From contig CAYSDH010000006.1 in assembly GCA_964429805.1 (NCBI GenBank), positions 1-64,000 of the forward strand: a stretch of DNA of 64,000 nucleotides, given 5' to 3'. Positions within the stretch are counted from its first letter, which is position 1, and each line of letters begins with the position of its first letter. The position numbers were made by a program, and so were the translations under genes. The notes beneath the pieces are model-generated. The model worked only from the letters and a program-made list of their open reading frames with translations, ran no database searches and was not told the origin of the DNA. The stretch is from CAYSDH01 sp964429805. GTDB taxonomy: Bacteria; Bacteroidota; Bacteroidia; Flavobacteriales_D; JABDKJ01. This document shows, in pieces, positions 7,914-16,489 of this stretch.

Positions 7914-9191
7914 TTAAATGCTATTTAGTCGGTCTCGAATGTCGCGAGTAGCGTTTGGGCCAAGCTCATATGAAGCAGCTAAGGCCTCTTTTAGGAGACT
8001 TCCTGCTTGGTCGACTTGCTGTGCGTCATGAAATATTGTGCCAGCAATAAAGTATGCATCAGGCTCTTCAGTAAAACCGAGCACATGTTTATTTAAAATC
8101 TCTATCGCCTCATCAGTGCGGCCTGCTTGATGCAGTGCTTCAGCGTAGTGACAAAAAGTCATCGGGTGACTGCGTTGCTCTAAGTCAGCCTTGGCCAGTG
8201 CCAGTCCCTCGTCTTGTTTATCCCCATCCATAAGGCCGATGAGGTAGCTGCCGTACATATTTCCATATTCCTTTTTTCCAACTCTGGAGATAAAGGTGTC
8301 TGTGTATTTCTGTCGCTCACTCTCTTCATTTTTCATTTCAGCGAGATCGGCAAGAAGAAGGTCCAACTCAGGGTCATTTGTTTGCGCTCTGAGTTCTTTC
8401 CATATTGATTCTGCCTTTCCGAAATCATTGTCATGACTAAAAGCAATCCAGCCAATGCCTTTTTTCGAATGACTGTCTGTTGGGTCTATTTCAAGGGCGC
8501 GCAGATAACTTTCATACGACTTCTTAACTTCGCCTTGGTGCCCATACATGTCACCGAGATTAGACAATGACCAGACTATGAGACTCGTCTTATTCATGTC
8601 TATAGCATTTTGAAGGGCAAGCTCCATGGTTTCGACTGCCGTGTCTAAATCTCCCTCTGCGTCATATAACTTTACCCATCTGATTTGCTCGTCAAAACCT
8701 CTGCGCGGGCCGAGGTTTTCAAGTACATAGCGGGCTTCGGCAAACTCTCCATTTTCCAAGAGCACGTCAACCAGCATCAGACGACTACTGTATTCTTTTT
8801 CTCCTAGATCTATCGCCTGTTCTACATAGTCTGATGCCTCACTAAATGCATGTCGCGTAATGCTGTTTTTTGTAAGTGCATGTAGCACAGCCACATCATC
8901 AGGAAATCTTTTGTTTAAGTCTCGCAGTATCTCAGTGCTCTCGAGTAGCGAACCTATGTTGTTGGTTTTTCTAAATTCTTGAGACAGAATAGCGGCCTTT
9001 TTTTTAAGGAACACACTATTTTCAGGTGAGCTGTCTAGTTTTTTTTGCCAGAAATCAAGTTCTGACTGGACAGTGCTGTCGGTAGATTTTTTGATAAACG
9101 TTGCATAACGATTATCCACTATTTGTTCGTTCTGTTGACTGCATGAGCACAATACAACTAGCGCGCCCAGTGCCAAGGAAAGTAATCTCAT
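7914..9191 (-). CDS. TPR-repeat lipoprotein
   Basis: This 425-residue protein begins with a lipoprotein signal (LALGALVVLCSCSQQN; lipid attachment expected at the Cys near residue 17). The rest is helical with tetratricopeptide repeats, clearest at about 225-260 (LSNLGDMYGHQGEVKKSYESY, then ALEIDPTDSHSKKGIGW) and in the C-terminal third (HYAEALHQAGRTDEAIEIL). It should be anchored on the periplasmic side of a membrane and act as a protein scaffold. It follows the two DUF4331 genes in the same direction, but a strong terminator at 9212-9275 separates them. TPR lipoproteins often accompany DUF4331 pairs in Bacteroidota, to my recollection. The substrate or partner is unknown. Confidence 0.82.
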   Translation of the reverse strand: MRLLSLALGALVVLCSCSQQNEQIVDNRYATFIKKSTDSTVQSELDFWQKKLDSSPENSVFLKKKAAILSQEFRKTNNIGSLLESTEILRDLNKRFPDDVAVLHALTKNSITRHAFSEASDYVEQAIDLGEKEYSSRLMLVDVLLENGEFAEARYVLENLGPRRGFDEQIRWVKLYDAEGDLDTAVETMELALQNAIDMNKTSLIVWSLSNLGDMYGHQGEVKKSYESYLRALEIDPTDSHSKKGIGWIAFSHDNDFGKAESIWKELRAQTNDPELDLLLADLAEMKNEESERQKYTDTFISRVGKKEYGNMYGSYLIGLMDGDKQDEGLALAKADLEQRSHPMTFCHYAEALHQAGRTDEAIEILNKHVLGFTEEPDAYFIAGTIFHDAQQVDQAGSLLKEALAASYELGPNATRDIRDRLNSI

Positions 9192-9211
9192 TGTAATTTG
9201 AATTTGGTAAA

Positions 9212-9275
9212 AGAAAAAAGAGGGTCGATTTTAAATCAACTAAAAGTATCCGACCGTGTGTCATCGACCCTCTTT
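9212..9275 (-). terminator. Terminator after the DUF4331 pair
   Basis: AAAGAGGGTCGAT (9217-9229) and ATCGACCCTCTTT (9263-9275) form a perfect 13-bp stem with a 33-base loop. On the minus strand a TTTTTTCTTTT tract follows. It closes the DUF4331 transcript; the long loop makes partial read-through into the TPR gene conceivable. Confidence 0.7.
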
Positions 9276-9305
9276 ATCTACCTCATCTGTAATTTATTTC
9301 CTCTA

Positions 9306-9854
9306 TCAGTGCGGTGTTGCTAGATATGGGAAGTCACCCAGAAAGTTCTTGTCATTTGAGCTGACATTGTCATCTGTTAGTCCAGGGTTAGCTGTTGCAT
9401 CTGGGCCACCAAATATGAGGATAAGCTCTACTGTAATCACGTCATCAGTAAGTGCTCTTCCAGTCAACACGTTAGTGCCGTCATAAAAAGTAGTTGGTCC
9501 AGAAGTAGCTACTGTCAACACGTCAGAAGCAAGAGCACCTGTAAATGTAGGTGCATCAAAACCTAATAGGTTAGTTGTATAACCTGCATTAAGCGCCAAC
9601 AACTGAGTCTCAAATTTTGACTGATATTCTGCTCCCATTTCAGAAGGAATAGTCATGTTGAAATCATCTTTATCTGCACTCGTTACAAATACAGTGTTGA
9701 TGGCAGGACGTCCCATTTGATCCTCTTGACTATATGTGTCAGGAGTAGGTGTTGGGGCAGGAGTCTCTTCCTCATCTTTTTTACAACTGCTTAAGACCAT
9801 GGTACCAGCGAGTAGTAATACTGCCAGTAAATTGAAGTTTCTTTTATTAATCAT
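9306..9854 (-). CDS. DUF4331 family lipoprotein
   Basis: A lipoprotein signal (LAVLLLAGTMVLSSCKKDEE) is followed by a Thr/Pro-rich linker and then a DUF4331 segment with the conserved QEDQMGRPAINTVFV, FNMTIPSEMGAEYQ and DGTNVLTGRALTDDVI motifs, ending LGDFPYLATPH. It is the second member of the usual pair; the two proteins look like the two halves of a longer DUF4331 protein found in other phyla. At 182 residues it has the normal length for this half. The gene lies 47 bases after its partner in the same direction and is probably co-transcribed. The function is unknown. Anchoring at the cell surface or periplasm follows from the lipobox. Confidence 0.85.
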   Translation of the reverse strand: MINKRNFNLLAVLLLAGTMVLSSCKKDEEETPAPTPTPDTYSQEDQMGRPAINTVFVTSADKDDFNMTIPSEMGAEYQSKFETQLLALNAGYTTNLLGFDAPTFTGALASDVLTVATSGPTTFYDGTNVLTGRALTDDVITVELILIFGGPDATANPGLTDDNVSSNDKNFLGDFPYLATPH

Positions 9855-9901
9855 GTCTGAATTATTTTCAAATTTTGTTTCGATTTCATGTTACAAGAAC
9901 C

Positions 9902-10558
9902 TTAGTTCTTGCGCTTTGATTCTACCCAAGTATTAAGTGTGGCAGCTGAACCTAGCATAGACTTAGGCACTTCAACCACGATAGACATGACATTTGTACC
10001 TGCAAAAGTGTCAGAGCCAGGGTTGTTGAAACTTGTAGCATTACCTGCGATTATTTCACCATACTGAGCAAAGTCCATGAAAAACGGATCATCACGTGGG
10101 CCAGCAAAGACTTGTACATTATTTGCGTTACCTATGATGGCGCTTTCACCATAAGCAGTGACATCGGCATCGACCATAAATCCAGACTCTTCCTTAATAC
10201 TAGACATGCCAGTAGAAGTAGGAGCAACAGGACCGTATATTTTAACTACTCCATTCTCAACGAATGCTTGAATAACTAAATCCTCAACGAGGTCACCTGA
10301 GTTATCAATGTTGAATTCGACCATTACTTGCTCATCAAATGCAGCTGTTGCGCTGGCACTTGGAGAAAGTAGTCCTTGTACATTAGCAACAAAGACCATT
10401 CTGTCATTGTCAGACGGGCTTTGAAATGCGTAGTAGTCAGTTATATCAGAAGTTGTGGATGCCACATCAGGTGCGTCAATGTGATCAGCAGCCCAGACAA
10501 TCCCTATAGCCAAAGCGCAAAGTGTACACGCTGCAACTATTTTTTTCTTTGTAATCAT
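9902..10558 (-). CDS. DUF4331 family protein
   Basis: This is a 218-residue protein with a signal peptide (residues 1-24, ending WAADHIDAP). DUF4331 hallmarks are ADHIDAP, SDITDYYAFQSPSD, DRMVFVANVQGL, VMVEFNIDNSGD, FAGPRDDPFFMDF and TNVMSIVVEVPKS. It ends naturally at NTWVESKRKN, as homologues do, so it is complete. The His/Asp-rich start of the mature protein has been likened to metal-binding or haem-peroxidase-like proteins, but no activity can be assigned. It is first in a two-gene unit with the DUF4331 lipoprotein. The facing sigma/anti-sigma pair could control it, which is an inference. Confidence 0.88.
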   Translation of the reverse strand: MITKKKIVAACTLCALAIGIVWAADHIDAPDVASTTSDITDYYAFQSPSDNDRMVFVANVQGLLSPSASATAAFDEQVMVEFNIDNSGDLVEDLVIQAFVENGVVKIYGPVAPTSTGMSSIKEESGFMVDADVTAYGESAIIGNANNVQVFAGPRDDPFFMDFAQYGEIIAGNATSFNNPGSDTFAGTNVMSIVVEVPKSMLGSAATLNTWVESKRKN

Positions 10559-10895
10559 TGTTCTTGATTTGAGTTTATAAATTGTGTTCGTCCGTATCTA
10601 CGATGAATTCAGACTAATCGGTTTTCTATAAGTGAGACTTATTTGTAAAGTTTTCTGGCGCTGCTTTAAAGCGACTTAAAAGCCCGATTTGTAGACTTTG
10701 ATTAGCCTCTTGAGAAGGAAAAGCAGAGAGCGGTGTTTTATTTTATTTCAGCGTAAAAATCAAAGCCTTGAGGATTGTGCTTATTTTTCAGATGCGGTTA
10801 AAAATTGAGTTGAATCACTCAAATCATAAAGTGAAGACGAAGCCAGAATAGTCTGAAGTGATGCTCTCTGCTTTGGCGATTCTAAAACGCGAAAA
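10559..10895. other. Divergent intergenic region
   Basis: This 337-base stretch separates the DUF4331 pair (minus) from the BtrH_N gene (plus) and must hold both promoters. I saw no open frame of note, no strong hairpin and no clear TAnnTTTG element. The minus-strand start may use a different sigma factor. Confidence 0.4.
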
Positions 10896-11885
10896 ATGAT
10901 AATAGAAGATTACAAACCTTTCTTGGGGCAGCACTGTGAAACTACTGCAACCGGAAATCTGCTTAGTCAGATTGGAATCGAGCTGTCAGAGCCCATGATT
11001 TTTGGCTTAGGTGAAGGTCTAGGATTTATATTCTGGAAAATGAAAACCATGGACTTCCCGTTTCTAGGTGGTCGTGTGAAAACAGATTTATTGACTGAGA
11101 ACGTGTGCCGCAATCTGAATTTGAGATTAGATGTGACCGAAACAACCTCAAAGGCGAAGGCGTGGAAACGTGTTGCTGAGAAAATTGAAGAGGGTGTCGC
11201 TGTTGGACTCAAGTTGGACTGTTACTATCTGGAGTACTTCACCAGCAAAATCCACTTTGCGGGTCACTATGTGGCCATGTATGGATTTGACGAAAAGTTC
11301 GCCTATCTAGTAGACACTGCTCAGCAAGGTGGCCTAGTAAAAACATCACTAGATAATCTGCAGCTGGCCCGAAGTGAGAAAGGCCCGATGTCTTCTAACA
11401 ATCTGTCATTTACTATTGAGCAACAGGGTACGCCTATTGACCTTGAGCAGGCGGTGAGAGTAGCTATTAGAAATAACGCTGAGACCTTTCTCAATCCGCC
11501 AATAAAGAATCTGACGTACAAAGGAATTCTGAAAACAAGCACAGAAATCAAAAAGTGGTTTAATAGCACAGCCAACATCAAGAGTGATTTTCAGACTTCG
11601 GCCATGCTTATGGAGCGCGCTGGTACCGGAGGGTCAATGTTTAGAAATCTATATCGTGATTTTCTTAAGGAGAGTGCTGGCCTCTTGAGTTCAGACTTGC
11701 TTGCTGACGCCCATGAGGAGTATGCCAAAATAGCGCTGAAATGGAAACAGGTAGCTGATGCTTTTCACCAGGCAGGAGAAACCGAAGATATTTCGCATAT
11801 ACACTATGCTTCCGATTTGCTAATAGACATCGCGGAAGCAGAAAGACTCACAATGTCTAAACTAAGTGCGTTGTCTAGTGGATAG
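10896..11885 (+). CDS. BtrH_N / DUF4872 domain protein
   Basis: The N-terminal domain (about 8-140) matches the BtrH N-terminal family: GQHCETTATGNLL with Cys14, FGLGEGLGFIFW, and a late FAGHYVAMYGFDEKFAYLVD block carrying a His and Asp. This gives a cysteine-peptidase-like C39 fold with plausible Cys-His-Asp residues. The C-terminal part (about 150-325) is the helical DUF4872. BtrH itself transfers an acyl group from an acyl carrier protein in butirosin biosynthesis, but stand-alone BtrH_N/DUF4872 proteins in Bacteroidota have no known substrate. No biosynthetic cluster is next to it. It ends with TAG, which shows that TAG is a normal terminator in this genome. Confidence 0.8.
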   Translation: MIIEDYKPFLGQHCETTATGNLLSQIGIELSEPMIFGLGEGLGFIFWKMKTMDFPFLGGRVKTDLLTENVCRNLNLRLDVTETTSKAKAWKRVAEKIEEGVAVGLKLDCYYLEYFTSKIHFAGHYVAMYGFDEKFAYLVDTAQQGGLVKTSLDNLQLARSEKGPMSSNNLSFTIEQQGTPIDLEQAVRVAIRNNAETFLNPPIKNLTYKGILKTSTEIKKWFNSTANIKSDFQTSAMLMERAGTGGSMFRNLYRDFLKESAGLLSSDLLADAHEEYAKIALKWKQVADAFHQAGETEDISHIHYASDLLIDIAEAERLTMSKLSALSSG

Positions 11886-12191
11886 TTTTCGAGCAGTTTC
11901 ATTCATTTACTCAGATGCGTAGTGACAAGATGTTAATTTCTAGAATTGGGTAGCACTGAGGAGTGATTTAAATGCGTGAACAAGTCAATCGAATTTTTGT
12001 CCTCTTCTTTCTTTTACTGCTTAAAATCTAGTCTGAGAGTTCGAGGTCTAATTTCATCCGTATATCTGTTTATTTTAGCCCTCTCTGAGATCTTTTCCAA
12101 AAGGAGTGCCCAGACTACGCGGTGCAGTCAACGTTTTTTAAACAATACAATAACGCACGGGCTGGAAAAGGGGAGGGCTGTTAGATAAGTA
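11886..12191. other. Intergenic region before glutaminase gene
   Basis: This 306-base stretch lies upstream of glsA. A frame of about 70 codons is open at 11976-12188, but the peptide has no family character and I do not accept it. No hairpin or clear promoter motif stands out. Confidence 0.35.
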
Positions 12192-13124
12192 ATGAGTAAA
12201 AAGAGTCTAGTGAATATTAAAACTGTTCTTGAACAAGTCTTTGAAAAAGTAGCTGCGATAGAGGATAGGGGAGAACTAGCTTCTTATATCCCTGAGTTAG
12301 CGGCCGTTGATGCAAGTAAATTTGGGGTCTTTATCTCCACACTTGATGAATTGGAGTATGGTTTAGGCCATTGTAATGAGAAATTCTCAATTCAAAGTAT
12401 CGCCAAAGTGCTGGCTTTGACTTTGGCTTATCGCAGTGTAGGTGAGGTGATTTGGAAGAGAGTTGGAGTTGAGCCCTCTGGTACACCTTTTAATTCCTTG
12501 GTTCAACTTGAAGCGGATAATGGCATTCCGAGAAATCCCTTTATCAACGCGGGAGCCATGGTGATATCAGACATCCTCTTGAGCGCACTAGAAAATCCGA
12601 AAGAAGACTTTTTAGCTTTCGTTAGAGATATTTCAGGCAATGAGACCATTTCCTATTCAGCCAGAATAGCCCAGTCTGAAAAAGAGTCGGGATACAGAAA
12701 TGTGGCGCTATGCAATTTCATCAAGTCCTTAGGAAATATTGAAAACCCTCCTGCAGCGGTCTTAGACTTCTACTTTGATTTGTGCTCTATTGAGATGAGT
12801 TGCAGAGAGCTGGCCCACTTGTTTTTATTTCTGGCTCATAACGGTTCTGCTTGGCCCAGTGAAAAGACTGTGCTCAACGAGGCGCAGTCCAAGAGAATAA
12901 ACGCGTTGATGCAAACCTGTGGATTTTATGACGAGTCTGGAGAGTTTGCCTTTAAGGTCGGCCTGCCGGGTAAGAGTGGAGTAGGGGGAGGCATTATCGC
13001 CATACACCCTGATAAGTATGCTATTGCTGTGTGGAGTCCGAAACTCAATGCAAAAGGAAACTCCTACAAAGGCATGAGGCTGCTCGAAGAGTTTACCACA
13101 CAGTCAAACCTGTCGATTTTTTAG
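12192..13124 (+). CDS. glsA: Glutaminase A
   Basis: This is a beta-lactamase-fold glutaminase of 310 residues, the normal length, which hydrolyses glutamine to glutamate and ammonia in the cytoplasm. The Ser-x-x-Lys active-site motif is in FSIQSIAK (Ser69, Lys72). Substrate-binding blocks typical of the family follow: NPFINAGAM (about 115-123), ESGYRNVALCNFIKSLGN, LCSIEMSCRELA and the KSGVGGGIIA glycine loop near residue 262. The ATG at 12192 fits the start of homologues. It lies alone between a BtrH_N protein and a converging secreted protein, so no operon context is available. A role in nitrogen metabolism or acid resistance is known for relatives, but nothing here decides between them. Confidence 0.95.
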   Translation: MSKKSLVNIKTVLEQVFEKVAAIEDRGELASYIPELAAVDASKFGVFISTLDELEYGLGHCNEKFSIQSIAKVLALTLAYRSVGEVIWKRVGVEPSGTPFNSLVQLEADNGIPRNPFINAGAMVISDILLSALENPKEDFLAFVRDISGNETISYSARIAQSEKESGYRNVALCNFIKSLGNIENPPAAVLDFYFDLCSIEMSCRELAHLFLFLAHNGSAWPSEKTVLNEAQSKRINALMQTCGFYDESGEFAFKVGLPGKSGVGGGIIAIHPDKYAIAVWSPKLNAKGNSYKGMRLLEEFTTQSNLSIF

Positions 13125-13191
13125 TCGACTGATTACTAATTATCTCGCGCCATACTTTGTGCGAATAGAAATCAAGTCGATATACAATCGC

Positions 13192-15090
13192 CTACTTGCA
13201 CACTTCGCAATAGGTCGATTTTACTTTGGAATTGTTAAGTAGCGACAGTCCGATGCCTCCTTCACTTATGGGTTCAAACAAGTCGCAAAATCGTTCATTG
13301 TTTTTGTTAAACGCGTTGATGAGTGTGCTGCGGTAGGATGATTTATTTACCGTTTTTTCATCAATAATGGTCAGATTTAAATAGTAAAACAAGAGGTCTT
13401 CATGCACATCTAACTTTGTTGTTTTGCTTTTGATTACACGCTGAGCCCAGTCATATCGGGCATAGCTAGAAAAGTACTTTGAGAGACTGACTAGGTCTAT
13501 GTCATTCAGCTTTAGCGAACGATACTTTTTATAGATGAACTCCAGGCTCTCATCCTTAGCCGCGTAGTTTCTGTTTAGCATGTGATATTCACTGGCTATG
13601 ATGTAGTAATTTACTTTGAGCTTATTTACTATTCTCCGCTCTATACCTAGGTTGATGAGCGCAGAGATATCCTTCAGTAATTTCTCTGGGTCAACAGTTG
13701 ACTGACCGACTAGCCAGGCCTTTGTTTCCAATACACAGATGTTGTACTTCAAGTGTTTGTCTTTCGGTATCAAGTAATCGAGTTCTTTGAAAGCGAGAAG
13801 AGATTGAAGTACGTTTTCTTTATCTAGACTATAGTCAAACACCGACTGGTTGTTTAGTAGCGCACCGTACTCTATTTGCTTTGGTATCTGCACCTCTGTA
13901 ATCTCTGACGGATTCATGTTGCTCTCACTCACACGGGCAAATAACTCTTGTTGAATCTTGATGGCAGTCTCTATGTTTTTATCTGCCAGCGTCTCTTCAT
14001 ACAGAGACAAGATGGCCAGATTATCCATCTCAGTGTATTTCGTTTTTTTCTGAAGTTCGAGCACCAAAATGGCTTTTCTGTGGGCCTGAAGAAAAGGTTC
14101 GAGTTCCTTGCTTAGGCCGCCTTTGTTTAAGCGCGCTTTTATTTCTTCTTGGCTTAGTGAGGCCAAGTCTCTTCGTCCAGCTCGCTCCATGTCATTAATA
14201 AACTCCACCCAGTTTTCGGCACATGCTACTTTGGCCTCAAACTTTTTGTCTTGAAAAGAGTTGAGCGCATCTACAATGCTGGTGGCCCTGTTTTGCTGAA
14301 GTTCAATGTTGCGTGCTGTTGACCCTTCGACTGAAGAGTAGGCCATAACCTCTGCGCTTAAAATATGAAAGTCGGTGAGCCGCAGAGAATCATAGAGGGG
14401 TTGTATATCGGCAGGTGAGTATTCTGCTTTGCCCTTTTCAAATGGGAACTCAAATTTCATTCGTTTGCTTAATAGAATATTGGTCTCTTTTGGAAGGTCA
14501 CTTAATTCTGCTTCAGGCGAGATACCTGCAATGGTGTCCATGTATAGACCCGTGTCTAGAAGCTCCCACCGTTGTACGTCAAGATTATAAAAGTGCTGAT
14601 AGTAGCACATGACCGAGCCTCTCAAGAATTGTAGGCTGAGTTCGTATGCTTTGGCCATCATGTCAGCGCTCAGCTCACCTACACGTACCATCACTAATCC
14701 ATCATTCTCAAATATTTTCTTTTTAAAATCTTTGAAATAAATCGGGGGGAGCAGCTCTCCCTTCCTCACCGTGCTTTTTGGAAAAATGTTCTCAGCATCA
14801 CAGGGATATTGACTCTTGTCAATCACATCGACTCCGATACCGACATTGGATTTATTGAAAAAATTAACAAACCAATCTTTGTCTGTACAAACAAAATAAA
14901 CCTCACCTGCCGCGTTTGATTGCAGTCCAAAAAGCACCTCTTGAGGCTTGTTGGCTATCGCTTCATTACACGCTTTGCACTTCGAGCTTGGTGGAGATGT
15001 GCCATTTGTGAGCCCTCTGTCACCTTGGCCGTTAAGCATGTTACAAAGCAGCAGAAGTAGCAGGCACAGTATTGGTTGTATTGATTTCAT
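13192..15090 (-). CDS. Secreted protein with OmpA-like segment
   Basis: A signal peptide (residues 1-22, LCLLLLLLCNMLNGQ) is followed by a cysteine-containing N-terminal region (SSKCKACNEAIA). A central stretch at about 215-330 reads like an OmpA C-terminal-type fold: FEKGKAEYSPADIQPLYDSL, then VMAYSSVEGSTARNIELQQNRA. The OmpA resemblance is by pattern and may be weak. The remaining 300 residues are helical and resemble repeat-type scaffolds without a name I can give. It is 632 residues long, converges with glsA, and is followed upstream by a membrane protein gene. A periplasmic location, perhaps touching peptidoglycan, is the most I would infer. Confidence 0.6.
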   Translation of the reverse strand: MKSIQPILCLLLLLLCNMLNGQGDRGLTNGTSPPSSKCKACNEAIANKPQEVLFGLQSNAAGEVYFVCTDKDWFVNFFNKSNVGIGVDVIDKSQYPCDAENIFPKSTVRKGELLPPIYFKDFKKKIFENDGLVMVRVGELSADMMAKAYELSLQFLRGSVMCYYQHFYNLDVQRWELLDTGLYMDTIAGISPEAELSDLPKETNILLSKRMKFEFPFEKGKAEYSPADIQPLYDSLRLTDFHILSAEVMAYSSVEGSTARNIELQQNRATSIVDALNSFQDKKFEAKVACAENWVEFINDMERAGRRDLASLSQEEIKARLNKGGLSKELEPFLQAHRKAILVLELQKKTKYTEMDNLAILSLYEETLADKNIETAIKIQQELFARVSESNMNPSEITEVQIPKQIEYGALLNNQSVFDYSLDKENVLQSLLAFKELDYLIPKDKHLKYNICVLETKAWLVGQSTVDPEKLLKDISALINLGIERRIVNKLKVNYYIIASEYHMLNRNYAAKDESLEFIYKKYRSLKLNDIDLVSLSKYFSSYARYDWAQRVIKSKTTKLDVHEDLLFYYLNLTIIDEKTVNKSSYRSTLINAFNKNNERFCDLFEPISEGGIGLSLLNNSKVKSTYCEVCK

Positions 15091-15138
15091 TAGGCAATTT
15101 AGTCTTTTTTAAACGGGCATGTAAGCCCTTCCAAGAAT

Positions 15139-15825
15139 TCAGTTTTTTCTGCAGAGCAGCATGATGTCACTTAAATGGGTGTGAATCACCAGAGGAACAA
15201 CGACTGCTGGCAAAAGGATAAACGGAAATTGTAACAGACCGATGTTTGGCTGCTCGAAGCCAAATTGCTGAATAGGAATTTCTGTTGAGAGTATGGCGAT
15301 ACTGAAAATGGTCAGTATGAGCACAGCTCCCAGCACATTCCAAGCGATAAGGCCGACCCTGCCAATGATGTCTTTCCAATAGAGAATGCCCACTATCGGG
15401 GCGCTTATACCTGCGATGATGTCAAAATTAAATCCATGATAAGTCATCTCGATTGGAATAAGTCCAAAAGCAAAAAGACTGGCTAGAAAAATTTCCATCG
15501 GTACTCTAATCGTATGGAGGAACGTGCTTTTTCGAACATCTCTGCGCTGCGCCAGTCCATTCATGCTTCCCTTTCTAAGTGTGAAGACGAGAATCAGTAT
15601 TACTGGTATAAGCACTACAGCAAATCTAGGTGGAGTGCTCTGAGTGTCCTGATAAAATCCATTATAGGCCAGCACGCAGTGCAGTATGCCCCAGCAGATA
15701 AGGAAGACTGAAAATGACTTAGACACACGTGTTGACCAGAGAAGAAGCGCAATGCTTAGAAAAACCGTGACTAAAAAAAGACAGCTTATCCAGAGTGGCA
15801 AATCAGAAATTAAAGTGCTGTCCAT
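15139..15825 (-). CDS. Multi-spanning membrane protein, unknown
   Basis: This 228-residue hydrophobic protein has about six membrane segments: near 10-30 (WISCLFLVTVFLSIALLLW), 36-52, 67-84, 110-125, 135-150 with 160-180, and 195-215. A basic loop (RKGSMNGLAQRRDVRKS) lies after the third segment. I recognise no catalytic or transport motif. It is 48 bases upstream of the secreted OmpA-like gene in the same direction, so the two are probably co-transcribed. Confidence 0.6.
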   Translation of the reverse strand: MDSTLISDLPLWISCLFLVTVFLSIALLLWSTRVSKSFSVFLICWGILHCVLAYNGFYQDTQSTPPRFAVVLIPVILILVFTLRKGSMNGLAQRRDVRKSTFLHTIRVPMEIFLASLFAFGLIPIEMTYHGFNFDIIAGISAPIVGILYWKDIIGRVGLIAWNVLGAVLILTIFSIAILSTEIPIQQFGFEQPNIGLLQFPFILLPAVVVPLVIHTHLSDIMLLCRKN

Positions 15826-15927
15826 ATGAGTTGGTCTAAGGAGTGTGTGGTTTAAAATGAACCGTCATGCCGATTTAAATAGTTGTCTCTGCAAAGACTC
15901 GTGCTTCATTAGCTGTTTTTTTGCGCC

Positions 15928-16488
15928 TCAGACTCCATCAGTCTCATTTTCTTGAAGCAATAGTGCAAGGCTCGCCAAGGATTCACAGCTCATATCTGCG
16001 GCTGTGTTATGTTCTCCTGACTCAGAAATCTTAATGCAGAACATGCCGAGGTTTTTTCCAAACTCGATGTCTGATTCAGAATCTCCCACCATGATAGAAG
16101 TCTTAAAATCAATTTCAGGAAATTGTACTTGGGCGGCTAGGCCCATGCCCGGGCCTGGTTTTCTCATCGGTGATTTCATGTCTGCCAATTGGGGCGCGTG
16201 ATATATGGCGTCCACATGTGTATCACTTTTCTCAAGCTCCTGCTTAAAATACTGATGGACGTTGGCTAAGTCTTCTTCAGACATGATCCCTTTACCGATG
16301 CCCTGTTGATTTGTCACTACGATGAGTCGATTAAAGTGCCTCCGAAAGTTGGCGATGGCTTCTTTAGATCCTTCCAAAAAGTGAAATTCTTCTACCGCAG
16401 AAACGTAGCCACCGATAATGCGCTTATTTATGACCCCATCTCTATCTAAAAAGAGGGTCCACGATTTATCTATTTTCGGCAGAGTCAC
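15928..16488 (-). CDS. gmhB: D-glycero-beta-D-manno-heptose 1,7-bisphosphate 7-phosphatase
   Basis: This is a HAD-superfamily phosphatase of 186 residues with the motif LFLDRDGVIN (nucleophile Asp15, acid Asp17), VVTNQQGIGKG as motif II, RKPGPGMG as motif III region and MVGDSESDIEFG as motif IV. It removes the 7-phosphate from heptose bisphosphate during synthesis of ADP-heptose for lipopolysaccharide or glycoprotein glycans. Start is GTG at 16486-16488, one base after the stop of gmhA, so the two are coupled. A histidinol-phosphatase role is possible for this family, but the gmhA neighbour argues for heptose metabolism. The zinc-binding cysteine loop common in E. coli GmhB is not evident. 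Confidence 0.88.
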   Translation of the reverse strand: MTLPKIDKSWTLFLDRDGVINKRIIGGYVSAVEEFHFLEGSKEAIANFRRHFNRLIVVTNQQGIGKGIMSEEDLANVHQYFKQELEKSDTHVDAIYHAPQLADMKSPMRKPGPGMGLAAQVQFPEIDFKTSIMVGDSESDIEFGKNLGMFCIKISESGEHNTAADMSCESLASLALLLQENETDGV

Positions 16489-16489
16489 G

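Noticed and set aside
9902..10558. DUF4331 gene thought to be truncated or frameshifted
   Set aside because: Bacteroidota commonly encode DUF4331 as two separate proteins, and this one ends at the expected position.
11976..12188. Open frame of 70 codons upstream of glsA
   Set aside because: No family character, no start context, and rich in Ser, Leu and Arg as expected by chance.
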